From: Atherix ibis | Lineage: Eukaryota; Arthropoda; Insecta; Diptera; Athericidae | Length of the DNA stretch: 64,000 nt | Direction: 5' to 3' | NCBI GenBank assembly: GCA_958298945.1 | Contig: OY282607.1 | Location: forward strand, 75,322,868 to 75,386,867 | Shown: in pieces, positions 20,941 through 34,800 of the stretch | Numbering within the stretch: the stretch's first letter is position 1 | Layout of the letters: every line of letters starts with the position of its first letter | The notes under the pieces: model-generated | What the model was told of the DNA's origin: nothing | The model's database searches: none | What the model saw: the letters and a program-made list of their open reading frames with translations, nothing else | Program-made: the position numbers and the translations under genes

Positions 20941-22690
20941 ATGATTAAACTAGGAAAGTTTTTTTTTTAATTCTTCCATGTTTTAAAATTTATTTATTTT
21001 TGATTTAATATAGTTATCTTGTCTTGTAAATAAAATGCAGTTCTATAAAGTTTTCAACCAACAATTGATTTGATCATACGAATTTGCTGACATGTAGAAA
21101 GAAGGTCATGCGATACTTTTTTACTCCAAATATCAGACGCTCAATATTTTTGGTCATATGCATATTTACTATATTTTTATTTATTATATATTATATAAAA
21201 ATAAAGAAAAATATTGCCAAATATTGTTAAAGACAAACTAAATACGAGAGTAATAAGTTTTTGATTAATATTTTCAAGCTAGGAACTTTTTTTAATTAAT
21301 TTTTATGAGGGCACTTAATAATATATATACATGTACACTAGTACATTCAATAAGCTGAAAATTATTGAAATATTTTTTTTTTTTCATATACCCTTATTTA
21401 CATGCACACTTTTTTTGCGACTTGGTTAATTTATAATTAATTAATACACTGATAAAATTAATATTAATTCAATTTATAAAAGTATATTACATTATTAATC
21501 AACTTTTGTATTTCTTTGAAACCACTATATAGCATCGATACTCAAATTAAATCTGGTCACTCTTTAACATATTATCTTGCTACTGCAAAAAGAACAAGCT
21601 GTTCATAAAAAGAAGAAATAATTGATATACCCAATAAAAAAGTACAATTAAAGTGAAAAACCCTCGTCAGATAAGAAATTCTGATAAATACGAAAAAAAA
21701 ATGATAAAATCAAATAAGTAACCTTTTACTAAAGTATCCTGTCTATAATCTTAAACAAATTACATAGTATAAAAGTAGACCCTCATTTCTTGTTTTCCCA
21801 CTGATTAGATGGCTTTGTTTACGGTTCACTTAATTTTAGAATTCACCGAAAATACGAGTAATATACAAGAATATTTTTTAACAGTAAATTAACGGATTTT
21901 TTCTTATAAGTAGATTAAAAGTAACGAAAAAAAGATTTCAGTCATAGTTTAAATGACTTTAATTAAAATTGCTGCCACAAAAACTAAATTTTTCTGGAAA
22001 CTTATGTTTAAAAAATTAAACCCTATACATATAATTTTTAAGAAAATTTTAACCTTATTGATAGTTTTTGAAAAATATACTTACCGAAAGCTACTTTAAT
22101 TTGATACCAGTTGTAGAAGCTATAAAATATCAATACTTTAGTATTTAATTTATAGAGCAATTACAAAATATTCTTGATTTTATAAAAACTCCTTGTATTT
22201 TTTGAATACGACCATAAAAAAATTGCACATTGACAATATATTTTTTATGCCCAATATCTTTTTAATTACTTTAAAAAAGCACAGTCTTGTGGCTTTATTT
22301 CTTGAGTCAATTCAATATTGTATGGAAGCAGACCCAAATATTTTTGCCATATTCGCCAAGTTGAAGTCGCAGACAGGCCCAGTTCTTGTGAACGAGGCGG
22401 AATTGAGTGGTTGCAGTCTTCATGCACACTTAGAGCTAGATCTGTAATATTTTCGTTTGACCGAGCATTTCGCTGACGTACGAACATAGAGATAAGGCAA
22501 AATATTTATCTCGCTAATGTAGTATATTTTTGAATAATATCCAGCACAATTTAGCTGTCGCAACAAAACAATTCATCGCAAATAAAACACAATCGGCTTA
22601 TATTTTACTGAATCGCTTAAATCAAGGTCGTGTTTAATACTAAAAAATCTATAGTCAAGTAACTAAAACACACACCACAGACTCAAAAAG
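20941..22690. other. AT-rich intergenic DNA without a supported gene
   Basis: No coding frame above chance. One exact TACGAGTA lies at 21853-21860. The segment 22,290-22,520 is less AT-rich and has a short frame (22,193-22,447) that I cannot assign. Confidence 0.45.
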
Positions 22691-22691
22691 T

Positions 22692-23933
22692 ATCGCGAAT
22701 TTTGAATTTCCGCGGGTTACGTACTCGTATATTCGATTTTCAATTTTTTGTGGCGTTATGTTGGTACTCATGTCTCTCACTTATGCCGACAAGTTCGGCC
22801 ATTTTGAATGTTCAGTTAATTTCTGACAGCTGCTTTGCTTGCACGTGTTTTGGCTCGTCTTCGATTTTTCCCCATTCCAAAAAATGGATCAAAAAATCTG
22901 TTTCGGGAACAAGAAAAAGTCACAGGCAGCCAGATCTGGGGAATACGGTGTCTGCGGCATTATTAATGTGTTGTTTTTGGCCAAAAATTCGCGCACAAGC
23001 AACGATGCGTGAGCAGGGGCGCTATCATGGTGCAAAAACCAATTTTTGTTCTTCCACAAATCCGGGCGCTTCTAGCGGATTCCTTCCCGCAACTTGCGCA
23101 TAACTTGCCGGTTAAAATACTTTATTGAACGTTCTACTCTGTGGCAAGAACTCATGATGCACCACGCCCCTGCAATCTAAGAAAACTGTAAGGAAAACCT
23201 TCACATTCGACCGAACTTGGCATGCTTTTTTCGGTCTTGGCTCGTGCGGCTGCTTCCATTGGAATGATTGAGCTTAGGTTTCCACGTCATAACCATAAAC
23301 CCATGATTCGTCACCAGTTATGACCCTCTGGAGCAAATTTGGGTCGTCGAGGACAGAGTCCAAGAGCTCCTTAGCAATGTTAATGCGATGCTCTTTTTGG
23401 TCGAAATTGAGCAATTTTGGTCTCACGCCCAAATCATTGGTAAAAATCGAATAGCACGAGCCAATCGATATGTTAAGTCCTCAGCAACTTCTCTAACGGT
23501 GATTCGACGATTGGCCAATACTATTTTCTTCACTTCATCAATGTTTTCGTCTGTTTTTGACGTGCTCGGGCGTCCCGCACGCTTTTCGTCGTTCATATCT
23601 TCTCGGCCCTCTGAGAACATTTTGTACCACCGATAAACGTTGCTTCGGTCCAAGGTAGCTTTACCATATGCCACAGTCAACATTCGGAATGCGTCCGCGC
23701 AATTAATTTTGTTTTTCACACAAAATTTGATAGATTCTTTGATCCATTTTTTGGAATGGGCAAAAATCGAAGACGAGCCAAAACACGTGCAAGGAAAGCA
23801 GCTGTCAGAAATTAACTGAACATTCAAAATGGCCGAACTTGTCAACATAAGTGAGAGACATGAGTACCAACATAACGCCACAAAAAATCGAAAATCAAAT
23901 ATACGTAACCCGCGGAAATTCAAAATTCGCGAT
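22692..23933 (-). mobile_element. Fold-back mariner: transposase relic between arms of about 205 bp
   Basis: The left arm (22692-22899) and right arm (23732-23933) are near-perfect inverted copies of each other. The right arm is the genuine 5' end of a mariner read on the minus strand, including its leader and first codons. The left arm is the same 5' sequence inverted, where the 3' end should be. The left arm is 6 bp longer because of one CTCGTA insertion at 22,724-22,729. The terminal sequence is ATCGCGAATTTTGAA. Confidence 0.88.
22903..23760 (-). pseudogene. Mariner (DD34D) transposase pseudogene
   Basis: On the minus strand an N-terminal region is open to about 23,423: FCVKNKINCADAFRMLTVAYG, then NVYRWYKMFSEGRED and KKIVLANRRITVREVAEDL, the two helix-turn-helix parts. 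After this the frame shifts and about 12 residues are lost. Later pieces are recognisable: VITGDESWVYGYDVET with the first aspartate and then a stop, and HHDSAPAHASLLVREFLA with the second. The last block is YSPDLAACDFFLF with the third, near 22,920. The C-terminus beyond it is replaced by the inverted left arm. It differs from the other three mariners in the window and belongs to the WVYGYD-type lineage also seen in SETMAR-like proteins. Confidence 0.85.
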
Positions 23934-26075
23934 TTGAACAGACCTCGTACTACTTTATGTGTGACAATTGAACTTAAACTAAACGAAAACCATTTGATAC
24001 TGAGTGCTATTTAATCCGTTAAATATATATTTTAAACTAAGAAAAACTCTCAGGACCAAATTCATATAATAAGACTTAAGATAATATTATACAAATTTTT
24101 TTTTTTAAATGAAGGGAGAATCTGACATGCATTATAAAACGAGTGATATAATTGATATTAGGATATTTATATTGTCAACAATGAAATCTTATTGATGGCG
24201 GTGGCTCATAATTGCATATTATTAGATATATTTATACAAGGTTAACGTAACATCCGGAACATGGCATTGATCGAAGCCACACTAATTTGTGAACATACGG
24301 TTTTCCCTATATTTAAGAAATGTTAATTTCTATCTGAACCTGCGAAACCAAATACGAATTTTTATACGCACATTTATTGCTGATAGTGGTTGCAGTTCGT
24401 GTACCAAAAAATATTTGTGGACCGGTTCGGTTAACACTCAAGTCTCCGCCTGTAAAATCAGTTTTTAGGCGAGCAAGTATAGAAATATGGTAAAACGATA
24501 AGTGTTGCGGTTAACATAAATACAAATCTGAATCCGACCACTCAACGACTTTCTAAATGGACGTGTGTGCATAAGAACACAAAAATAGCATTCCCTCTAG
24601 AGCGTTGTATAAGAGAGTGGTTACTTCATACGAAGAGCACACAAAGATATAATTCCCAAAATATTCACATAAGTCCTAGTACAGTTTTAATAATATGAAT
24701 AAAACTGTTAAAGAAAACTTTCCTTTTTAAAATTGTATCCATTTGCACTTAGCATGTAGCTACAGAAAAACTAAAAAAAAAATCATTTGTAAACCAAAAA
24801 AATAAAACTTTATTTATGTGATACAAATACTTTTTTTTTTATTTTCTCTTTGAACTTATTTCTCCAATATTCATTTCATCTTTGATATATTGATTGTATT
24901 TTAGTTACTTAATTTAATTCAGATTTTTATCATTTATTTGTTGTTTTTTTTTGCATTACTTTTTTAATGTAAACGAATCATCTAATATTACTTTTATATA
25001 CGATTTGTTTATGTATTTGTTTGTTTCCATTTTTATTTTAATTTACATCTAATTGTAATGAAAAAAAAAATTATTATCATTATTATTAATATACATTATA
25101 TTGACGAAAAACATGAATTTAGCAATTTAATTTATTTAAATGCCTCTTTCTTCGTCACTAACTGAACTGAACATTTACTATATATTCTACAATTATCTGC
25201 TTTATTGAAGTTACTCTCTAGAGTAAAGTAAAACTAATAAATAAAAATTTTATTTTATTTATTCTTATTATGCAAGGAATGGTCCATTCATTTTTCTTCC
25301 ATTTATTCATGATTTGTTATTTCTAATATATGTATATCTTATGTATAACTATAGTGAAATACAATATATTTGAAAAAAAAAAATAGGAAAGCTTCTTTTT
25401 TAATAGAAGTTATACATATATAGTTTTTAATAATAATAATCAGAATAATAGTAGTTGTAGTTATAGTAGCAATAGTATCGTAATTGTACAAATAAATTAG
25501 TTGTTTTTTTTTTTTAAATCTTGAAAACATGTTTTTTAAGAATAAACAAATTTTAATAGTATAGAATTTTTCATTTCATTTATTTTTTTTTAAATTAAAT
25601 ATTTTAATTTTTTAATTTTTTAAATTAATTTAAAAAAAAAGACTTGAATAATTTTACTTGGTACTAAAATGCAAGAAAGTACAGAAAATGTAGTTATTAT
25701 TGTAAATCAATAATTATAATTAATATGTACTGTTTTGTTTATTGTATATATCTTAAGAAACTTATTCAGTTTTTTTTTTTCAAATAATAACTAATTTTTT
25801 CCTATCTCATTAAGTATATTTAAACGATATCTTATAATTTTACTACACAATAGATATACATGGATGTAGTAGTAGTATTTATATGCATTTATTTTTATTT
25901 AATAAAAACAGAAAACAAAATTTTTTATTTAGAATATACTCGTAATTATAAGAGAATAATTGAATTTAAAAGAAGATATCTTTAATGACATATTTTTATA
26001 TAATTAATTCTTCTTCGTTTTCTTTTTCTTTTCTTTTTTGGCAAGAGTGAAACTTAATAATTTCAATATATTACT

Positions 26076-26109
26076 TTTATTATTATTATTATTATTATTG
26101 TTATTATTC
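26076..26109. repeat. (ATT)n microsatellite
   Basis: About eleven ATT units with one interruption. Confidence 0.9.
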
Positions 26110-26630
26110 CTACTAAAAATTTTTACACTTTGTTAATTATTTGTTCAATTTATATGTTAAATTATATTTATTATTGTATTTTATTACAATAATACTAAAA
26201 CAGCATTTTAAACAATATCATATCCACTATACATACATACATACATTATATTATTAATTCATTGTCGCTATTTTGTAAAAATATTTGCAATCTTTTTTAT
26301 TCTTTCATATTTTTTTTCAAAATTTCTATATTTACTCTGTTAATATATCCATAATAATTTTATTTGATTTATTTATTATTTCAGTTTTATTCTAAAAAGT
26401 AATACGGTATTGTATAACTATTATTTTTTGTTAATATTTGTTTTTTACTATTGTATTTTATGTTATATTAAGTTGTTTTAGTTTTGTAAAGTATTCTTTT
26501 GTTTATTTATTTTCTTTTTTGGATTTAACTTATTAAACATTTTTATTTGACATTTAAGTATCTATAAGAATTTTTTAAATATTGAATAATTATTAATTTA
26601 AATTATATTTGTTTTGTGCAAATATTTTAT

Positions 26631-26663
26631 TTATTATCATTATTATTATTATTATTATTATTA
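26631..26663. repeat. (ATT)n microsatellite
   Basis: About ten ATT units with one C interruption near the left end. Confidence 0.9.
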
Positions 26664-27080
26664 TATTTTCTTATATACTTATATATTTGTAAATTTACAT
26701 AATTAATCTGCATATAGTTAGTTACATTATACATTTTGTTTTATTTTAATAAATCATTTATTACCTATTATTATTGTTTTATATAATTATTTTGTTTGTT
26801 TGTCTATTTTAATATATAATTTTTCATTCATTTATTTACGTTATACAAATTTTTGCTGAATTTTTATTTGTATTCTAACAATTATATAATTTATAATATT
26901 ATTTATTCATATTCGAAATATGAACTTAAAAACAAAAATTGTATTGTTACATTGGTGACTTTTCTTGAAACTATAAATAAAAAGAAAGTCTTTGGACTGC
27001 GAAGTGCAACTATATTTATTGTAAAACAAGCCGCCATTTTTTGCATGCACTGCAGCTATGCAAAGAAATAATATTAATTG

Positions 27081-27210
27081 CAATATTTTAATGGATGTTG
27101 AGTCCTATCAGTGGAAGAAACTTAACCGTTGCAACAATAATTGTATAAAGTCAATATTTTAATAGATTTTGGATCCTATCATTTGATGAAATTTAACTCT
27201 TGCAACAATA
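27081..27210. repeat. Tandem duplication, two 60-bp units, period about 71
   Basis: Units 27081-27140 and 27152-27210 both run from CAATATTTTAAT through TCCTATCA to TTGCAACAATA, with scattered substitutions (roughly four-fifths identical by eye). Confidence 0.85.
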
Positions 27211-27774
27211 TTATTCAGCTGATGGTTAGCAAACATCCCCACCGATTGGAATTGGTTTTTGTATACACATAAATATTTTCACTATTCCCGCTGAAGAGCT
27301 TTTTTTAAAGCTACTATTAACGTTACTATAGTGGAATATGTGGGAGAAAAAATAAATATGCTATAAGAACTATTTCGAATAAAAAAAAACTATTTTAATT
27401 TTGAAAATTATTTTAATTTTTATTTTTTGTTTCAAAAACTTGAATATTTGCAATTGTGAAGAAAATAATTAATGCCAAATATTCAATTAATAAAGAGGAA
27501 TAATAATATAATTCGATATTATATATGTATAAAGTACAGGTTGGATATAGGAAGTTTATAAAATTGTAAAAAATAAGGAGCTGCGATCGTTTTTAAAAAA
27601 GTACAAACATACATTTAATGCCATCAGTTGTTACTAATTATTAACACATATTTTCACTTAATTTGTTCATCCAACATTTCTACGTATTAACATATGTATG
27701 TTTAAGATTATGTAATATTTTATTATTAAAAAAATTATTAAGTGACCAAAAACTATGAAAATAATAAAAACCCT

Positions 27775-27848
27775 TCTAATATTACTATTATTATTATTAT
27801 TATTATTATTACTATGATTATTATTATTATTTTTATTATTATTATTAA
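27775..27848. repeat. (ATT)n microsatellite, interrupted
   Basis: About 74 bp of ATT units with ACT/ATG and TTT interruptions. Confidence 0.9.
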
Positions 27849-30800
27849 TTTGATTTGTTTATGAAAATAGAATTAAAAAATAATTAAAAAAATCGTCTAT
27901 AAATAAATATACTTCTTCTTTTTTAAATATACATATATCAACAAAAATTATACACATAAAATATTACAAAAATAATATATAACATATACATCTTTATAAT
28001 TGAAATAAAGAGTTTTAAAATAAATTATAAATATATTTCAAATAATTATTTATAAACTAGAATTAAAATTTTTATGGTGATTTAAATCTTTAGTATATCG
28101 AATCTATACAAAAAATTAAAGGCTACACACTCTCTATTATTATTTTTACTTAATGTTTTAATTTTTTTTTTGTATTTCAGTTTATTTTTATTACATTTGA
28201 AGACTTCATTTTAAATTTTTTTGTTATTGTTTTTTGTTGAATAAATATAAATACAGTAAAAGGTACATTTTTTTGTAAAATTTCGCATATGCAAATATGA
28301 TTGGTTTTTATTCAAAATCAAACTTTTAATACCAATTTATTAATCTTAATATATTTTCAGCCTCATTCAATCTGGTTCAATGGAATTTCACATTAATTAA
28401 AACTCAAAAACAAAAAAAAAAACAAAAATATTCAACAAAATATGAGATTTTATATTGAGAAGAACTTCCTGAATTGTATTCCAGATGGGAAAAAAACTCG
28501 AAACATAAAATGATTATTTAACGGAATAATTGCATACATAAAAATCACGCCAAAGGTAGGTAAAAATTCAATTTTTGAAACTTTGAAATTAGAATAACAC
28601 TATAATACAAGAAAATATATATGCACATATAATACAATATATATCCGAAAATATTTTTGAATAAATGAAAAAACTAAAGGTGATCAAGAAAAGAGCGTCC
28701 AAATAAATCAAAGTGACAAAAGATAAGCTATTATGAGATAATAAAGAATTTACGCTCAATTAAAATTTGAATTTTTCAAAGAGAAATTTGAATAATAAAG
28801 TCATTAAGAATATAATAACTCTATTTACAATAAATAAATAAGTATATGTGCGCGGTTGTAAGGTAATACAGTGTGTAGCCTTTACATTCTTTTTTTGGTT
28901 TTATTATAACAATCTTGTAATTTTTTTTTTGTATACTTGTTTTTATACTACTTCGCCACATAATATTATAATAAGAAATCTGTCTCTCTCTCTTATATAT
29001 ATGTAGTTTATTAAATTATTTATAATTTATAGTTTTCTTTGTTCCATCAATCATTCTATATTACCAGTGGATAATTTATTCACTCATTCATGCATATCTA
29101 ATGCAGCAATGAATGCCGGAAATCAATGAGTTGGACTCTGAAAAAAAAGTTTATTTTTTTACATTAGTTTCTTAATAAAACTCGAGTAAATACAAAATAA
29201 ATGAAGCAGAATCGAAAACAAAATTTGTTATAAAATTAAAAATAAAATTAAAATCCCCCCTATACGAGGTGGTTAGTTTTTAGTTAAAACTTACAAAAAA
29301 ATATACATCTATACGTATGTATAAGGGTAATTGGGAAATTCATCAAAAACAGTAAAAACTAATTATATTCATTCAAGCATATTTATAATAGGATTTATCA
29401 TGCAATGTTAATAATAAACTGATTGTATGTTTTTAATTATTCTTATGTAAGAAATTTCCCTCTTTTACAGATTCTGATACGATAATTCTTATTAAAATTA
29501 TAAAAATTTTCTTTTTCGTTCATTTAATAAATATAATTATTCTTCACCAACTCAAATATAAGTAAAAGAAAAACTACTCCATCACTTTTTAAAAAATAAA
29601 AGAATTTTATTAACAACAAAAAAATACCAAAGATATTGACATAGACAATTTTGAGAAAAAATAACAAGAAAACATTAATAATACAAATTTACAGTACGAA
29701 ATTCAAAATACTTTCATGATCTATATTTTTTTGATTGCCTGTAAGGAAAAAAAATACTTAAAATTTTTTAAAATAAGCTTTTGTCTTAGTTAAACGTATA
29801 AAAGCTGCAAATGTACATAACGTGTTCCATCAACCTCGCCTGACACCGCAGACTTTCAAAATGCAGAACTTTTTATTTATTTTATACTCTTATACGAAAC
29901 TTTTAGATCATAAAAATTCTCTTTACTCGAAAAAAAAAATAGATCTATCAATTAGTTGTTAACTGTACAAAATGGTAAAGGCTGAATAGACAATAATAGG
30001 CAACCGGATACTACGAGTACACTACGAAAATGCCGAATATCATCCAATAAACCTAAAAGATAAACCAAAACTCAAACGGATTACCAATTCCATCTAAATC
30101 CATCGTCTTCCTATAATCGAGTCATTACAGGGTATTAATACACTAAATTTTTAAATTTGTAATTATATACACTAAATAATAATCGCTAATTAACAAATAT
30201 TAACTACAGGCATACTCAATGAAATGGGTACTGCTGAACAAGCATTTTCGTTCCAAAACTTATAAATAATCAAGCCTAACAAATAATAATTTATTCCTTG
30301 TTTAAAAAACTTTTAATAGTGACGATACGCTATTAATTTAAGAAAAAAATTATTGATAAACAGAATATAAGCAGACAACCAAAGAGCATCTCATGAAATT
30401 TCAGCAATATTTGAAATTTTATGTAGCAAAAGTTATATTCTTGTAACTAAAAGATCGCTGGTAATAAAAATCACATTTGTGGATGGAGCATTAAAGAAAC
30501 TATAACGCAAAGTAATAACGATGTAAATCGAAAGTTGACTCCATGACTTGGAATTTTTTTTGCTCATACATAAACTAATTTCCGACATTAGCAAAATTCT
30601 TTTAGTGGAAAGAATTAGCTTCTAGACATTCACTAAAACAAAACTTTTAAAGAAATTGTTTAAAAAAATGTATTTAAAAAAAGTAAGTAAGCAAAGACTA
30701 GAAATATTTTTTATTATTCTTCGGACAATATAATTCTAAGCAACAATTTTAGTAAAAATTAGCAAATAATTACTGAAAGTGCATGCATTAAAATACAATA

Positions 30801-30994
30801 CCTATTTTATTAATAACAGGCGATAATTTCAATTGTCATTTATGAAACTACTTCTTATTCAGATTGTATGCCAAATGGCGCTGAAACTAACTAATAGCTT
30901 TTAAAAAAATCTTTTAGTACCATAATGTTAGTAATTGTGTGCTCTATCGTAATTTATGCTTTTCAGTAATTCGATAGTTTATTTTTGGGTTTAC

Positions 30995-31017
30995 AAAAAA
31001 AAAAAAAAAAAAAAAAA
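30995..31017. repeat. Poly(A) run of 23
   Basis: Uninterrupted A tract. I found no transposon body attached to it. Confidence 0.9.
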
Positions 31018-31433
31018 CAAATAAAAGTGTTGGGATTGAAACTATGTACTAATTAATTAAATGCATAAATTCAATTAAAACTTTATTAAATATATTACCG
31101 TTACTAATACTAATTTATAAGTTTCGAAAATTTTCTTAACTTTTCAAAATTACTATTATTACTAATAGCTACAAACAGATCGACTATATGTCTTTTTCTT
31201 TTTAGAAATGAATTTTTGTGGAAATTATGTTAAAGACATTAAAGTCTACTCTACATATCTAAGATGTGTGAGATAATTGTAATTAAATGAATGGAAAATG
31301 TTTGTAATGATTAAAAAATTCGATATGTAAAAACAGAATTAAAATTTATTTTTTTTGCATTTTAATTAACGAAATAAACATTTTTATATGATTATAATTT
31401 GGAACGAGAAAGAGCTAATTAAATAAATAGGAA

Positions 31434-31447
31434 ATAATAATAATAAT

Positions 31448-31485
<38 letters not shown>

Positions 31486-31515
31486 TAATAATAATAATAA
31501 TAATAATGATAATAA
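31434..31515. repeat. (AAT)n microsatellite, interrupted
   Basis: About 80 bp of AAT units broken twice by ATG and once by TTA. Confidence 0.9.
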
Positions 31516-31870
31516 TTGGAGTGGAAAAAAACTTATTTAAAATTAAAGCGATATATATATAATTAATTAATAAGATATATGATCCTTAGTTAAGTTCTTT
31601 GTATTCTTTGTTGGTTTTGCTTCAAATAATTATTTTACTAAATATTTGTTTTATTCATTTATTTATTTAATTTCTATCCTTTCGAAAAAGAATTTTTAAA
31701 AAAATAATCACTAGTTAAGAAATTGTTACATAAATGATTTAAAAAAAAAAAACAATAATCATAATCATAATAATTATTTTTAAAATAAATTAAAAACAAA
31801 ATCAATTAAGTAATTATAACAGCAAGAAAATAAAGTAGAAAGCATTAAATTTAATATTGGGATTTAGAAT

Positions 31871-34800
31871 TTAATTTATGAGGTCATTGAACATATTTTG
31901 TACTTCACATTGATCCACCAAATTTGGACGAACTTCCTTGAAAGTCCTTTCGATTATTTCGTATCTGTAAAGAAAAATATTAATACAAAACATTATAAAT
32001 TAGATTTTCTTTAGATAATTTATATAATATTTTACTACATAGTTATTTTTATTTTCAATAATATTCTGAACTTATAAAAATAGTTATTGCTAATAAATTT
32101 CGAAATGTTTATAATAAAATTATTAAAATATTCGTTATAGGTTTAAATCCTAGCTAATTTCTCAACAACACTGTTTCTCAATTTATAAAAAATTAGTCAA
32201 ATTTTCTTTGATTTTGAATAAGGCACTAAGACGTTTATTTGAGACTTTCTTTAAAATCACCCAAAACAGTAATTTGAAGAATTAGAAGAAGAAAAAACAA
32301 TTGAATTTGAAATAACATTAAAAATTAAACTAATATTTCATCGCGATTCTAGAAATTTCCAAAAAAAAGATACAGTTGTTTAAAGATAAAGGCACTTTTC
32401 CGTTGCTAGAAATTGCATAACACTACCGCAAATAAATCGTACTGTAACATACTATCATCAATATTAAATAAACTTTATTAAAAATGGTATTTTGAACAAA
32501 AAATAAAGTTGTAGAAACCTCGTAAATTGTTTTTTTTTTAAATTTGTAGCCAAAGTAAAGAAACTAATATTATTGTTACAAATTTTTTAGAGGCGAAGGA
32601 ATCATACTCGTAACTTTACTAACACAATTTAATGAACCAGCAACAGTTGTTCATGTTAAAGAAAACAAAATTTACAAGCACTATTTGCAAGGATCTAATT
32701 TAAGTATAAATATTATAAAAGTAATCAATATTGTACTAAAAAATAAATATAAATATAATAAATTTTCTTTAAAGAGTAGAAAAACGAATGACCTGATCAA
32801 GTTTAATTGGATATTGAAATGACAATACATAACTAACTATAAAAAGTGATTTAGATAATAAATTATAAAGGAATTTTAAAATAATATAAAAAAACCAGTG
32901 TAGTATTGAGAGGCATTATATGTTGCTATAACATTTAAATATCAACTTACTTGGATTGTAAGCCTCCACCCGGAGGTAAACCTTCGATATCTTTCAATTC
33001 AAGCGCATCAATCAAGTCCACATATTGTTTGATATCACTGCACTGTAGTTCTTCTATGAAATATAATAAAAATAAAAATAAAACATAATTGTTAGCTAAG
33101 TGTCAATTTATCTTAACCTATATAATTATGATTTCAAAAAACATATATATATTAGAGTAATATTTTAAGTACTTTCTTATTAATTGTATTTAAATTACAA
33201 ATAATTATTCGTAATTTAATTTTAATGAAATGGTCTTTTTTATAGTATTTTGAATAACATTAAATTGTTTGTTTTAACATACTATATTTAAGAAAATATA
33301 AGTAAATTTAAAATGGATTGATCACGAATAACCATTCAAGAATATATTGATTAATTTGTCTTATTAATTCTTCCAATGCATACGATTTTTTTTAATAAAA
33401 AAAAAAATATTTGTTACTACATGACCTTAAATCTTATTGTTCTCAATAAGATTGTATTCGAAAAAATTCCAAGAATATAAAATTATAATTTTTTTTTAAA
33501 TAACTTCAAGGAATTTATCTCCCAAAGTTATTTAAAGTTTAAGATTAAACTTAAGACAATTTAAATAGAGCCTGCATGCACAACAATAATAAGTTAATTT
33601 AATAAAAATCTCTAAAGCATAAGAAATTTTTTTGGTGTTGATTGTCTTTTTATGTTATTTTATACTTATATGTTGCTATGTTTTTATTGAACTACTGCAT
33701 TTATATAAAAAATATTATTTCATATATAAAAATACTATATGGATTATATTTTTAATAATTTAAAAAAGTTCTAAAATAATAATAGAGTACGACTTAATTA
33801 TTAAAAATTCTACAAAAAAAAAAAAATTTTGTACTATTTTATTTGCTATTTATGTACATATATTACAAAGTAAAAAAAAAAAAAGAAAATAGTAGAATGA
33901 ACGTTTTTAATTAAAAAGTATATAGATAGTATCTTAAAAATGCATGCATATTAAATAATCTAATTAAAATTTATATAATATTAAATATATTGAAGTATTA
34001 AATTAGATTAAAGTCTATTTAGTTAGAATAAAAACGTATAGTATAAAAAATAGTTTTATTTATTGTTTTATTATTTTGATTTTTAATTTTTTTTAAATTT
34101 CATAGAATAAAATAGTGCATTTTTCTTGTGATCTCATATAATTTATAAATTTTTATATTGATGTAACTAGCTTATTAAGATTGGATTTTAGCTCTTTATA
34201 CATTTTATTACATTTTTATAGAATTTTAAATTAGAAAATATCTGATTTTTTTTTGAAATATATATAATAATAATAATAACAATAATAATAAGTAATAAAT
34301 TTAAAATTAATAAATAAATATCACTTAACAGAAAGAGTAGAATAGGAGATTTAAGAAAAAATTAACGTGGCAACATACCTTATGCTCACAGCCACGTATG
34401 TTACAATACATACAATATTTTGTGTGTTTAGAGAAAAAGAGAACAAAAAAACAATTTAATTTTCTTATTTTGAATTTTAATTTAGAAAACAATATACCAT
34501 AATAAAAACAAATTCATTTTAATTATGCATATTTCTTTTGTCAGAAAAAAAAAAAAATTTTTTTACCTTTAATTAATGAGTGGGTATGCATGAAGATGTA
34601 TTTAAATGTGATTTAAACGATTAAAAAATATAATTACCACAATTTTTTAGTAAAACTTTTATATAAGTAGGGTTAGATTATGCAAAACGCCCAAGAATAG
34701 ATATATTAAAAAATAATATTACTTTAATATAATTTATTTTGATTTAATAAAAATTTCCTTTCAAATTGTTCTAATCGATGAATAATATTAAGTTTTTATT

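Larger units (their letters stand above)
23940..31870. other. Gene-poor, microsatellite-rich AT DNA (possibly including the alph 3' flank)
   Basis: Nearly 8 kb with no coding exon I can support on either strand. T and A runs, ATT/AAT microsatellites and a few short duplications dominate. The part nearest 31.87 kb would contain the 3' UTR of the minus-strand alph gene, but poly(A) signals are too frequent in this composition to place its end. A less AT-rich block at 24,240-24,700 stands out. Confidence 0.5.

Noticed and set aside
26853..27071. 72-codon forward frame ending FCMHCSYAKK
   Set aside because: The end looks slightly gene-like, but the start is low-complexity and nothing supports splicing or family membership.
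31434..31515. AAT array considered as a CRISPR-like or satellite array
   Set aside because: It is a simple microsatellite; there are no spacers and no repeat unit longer than 3 bp.
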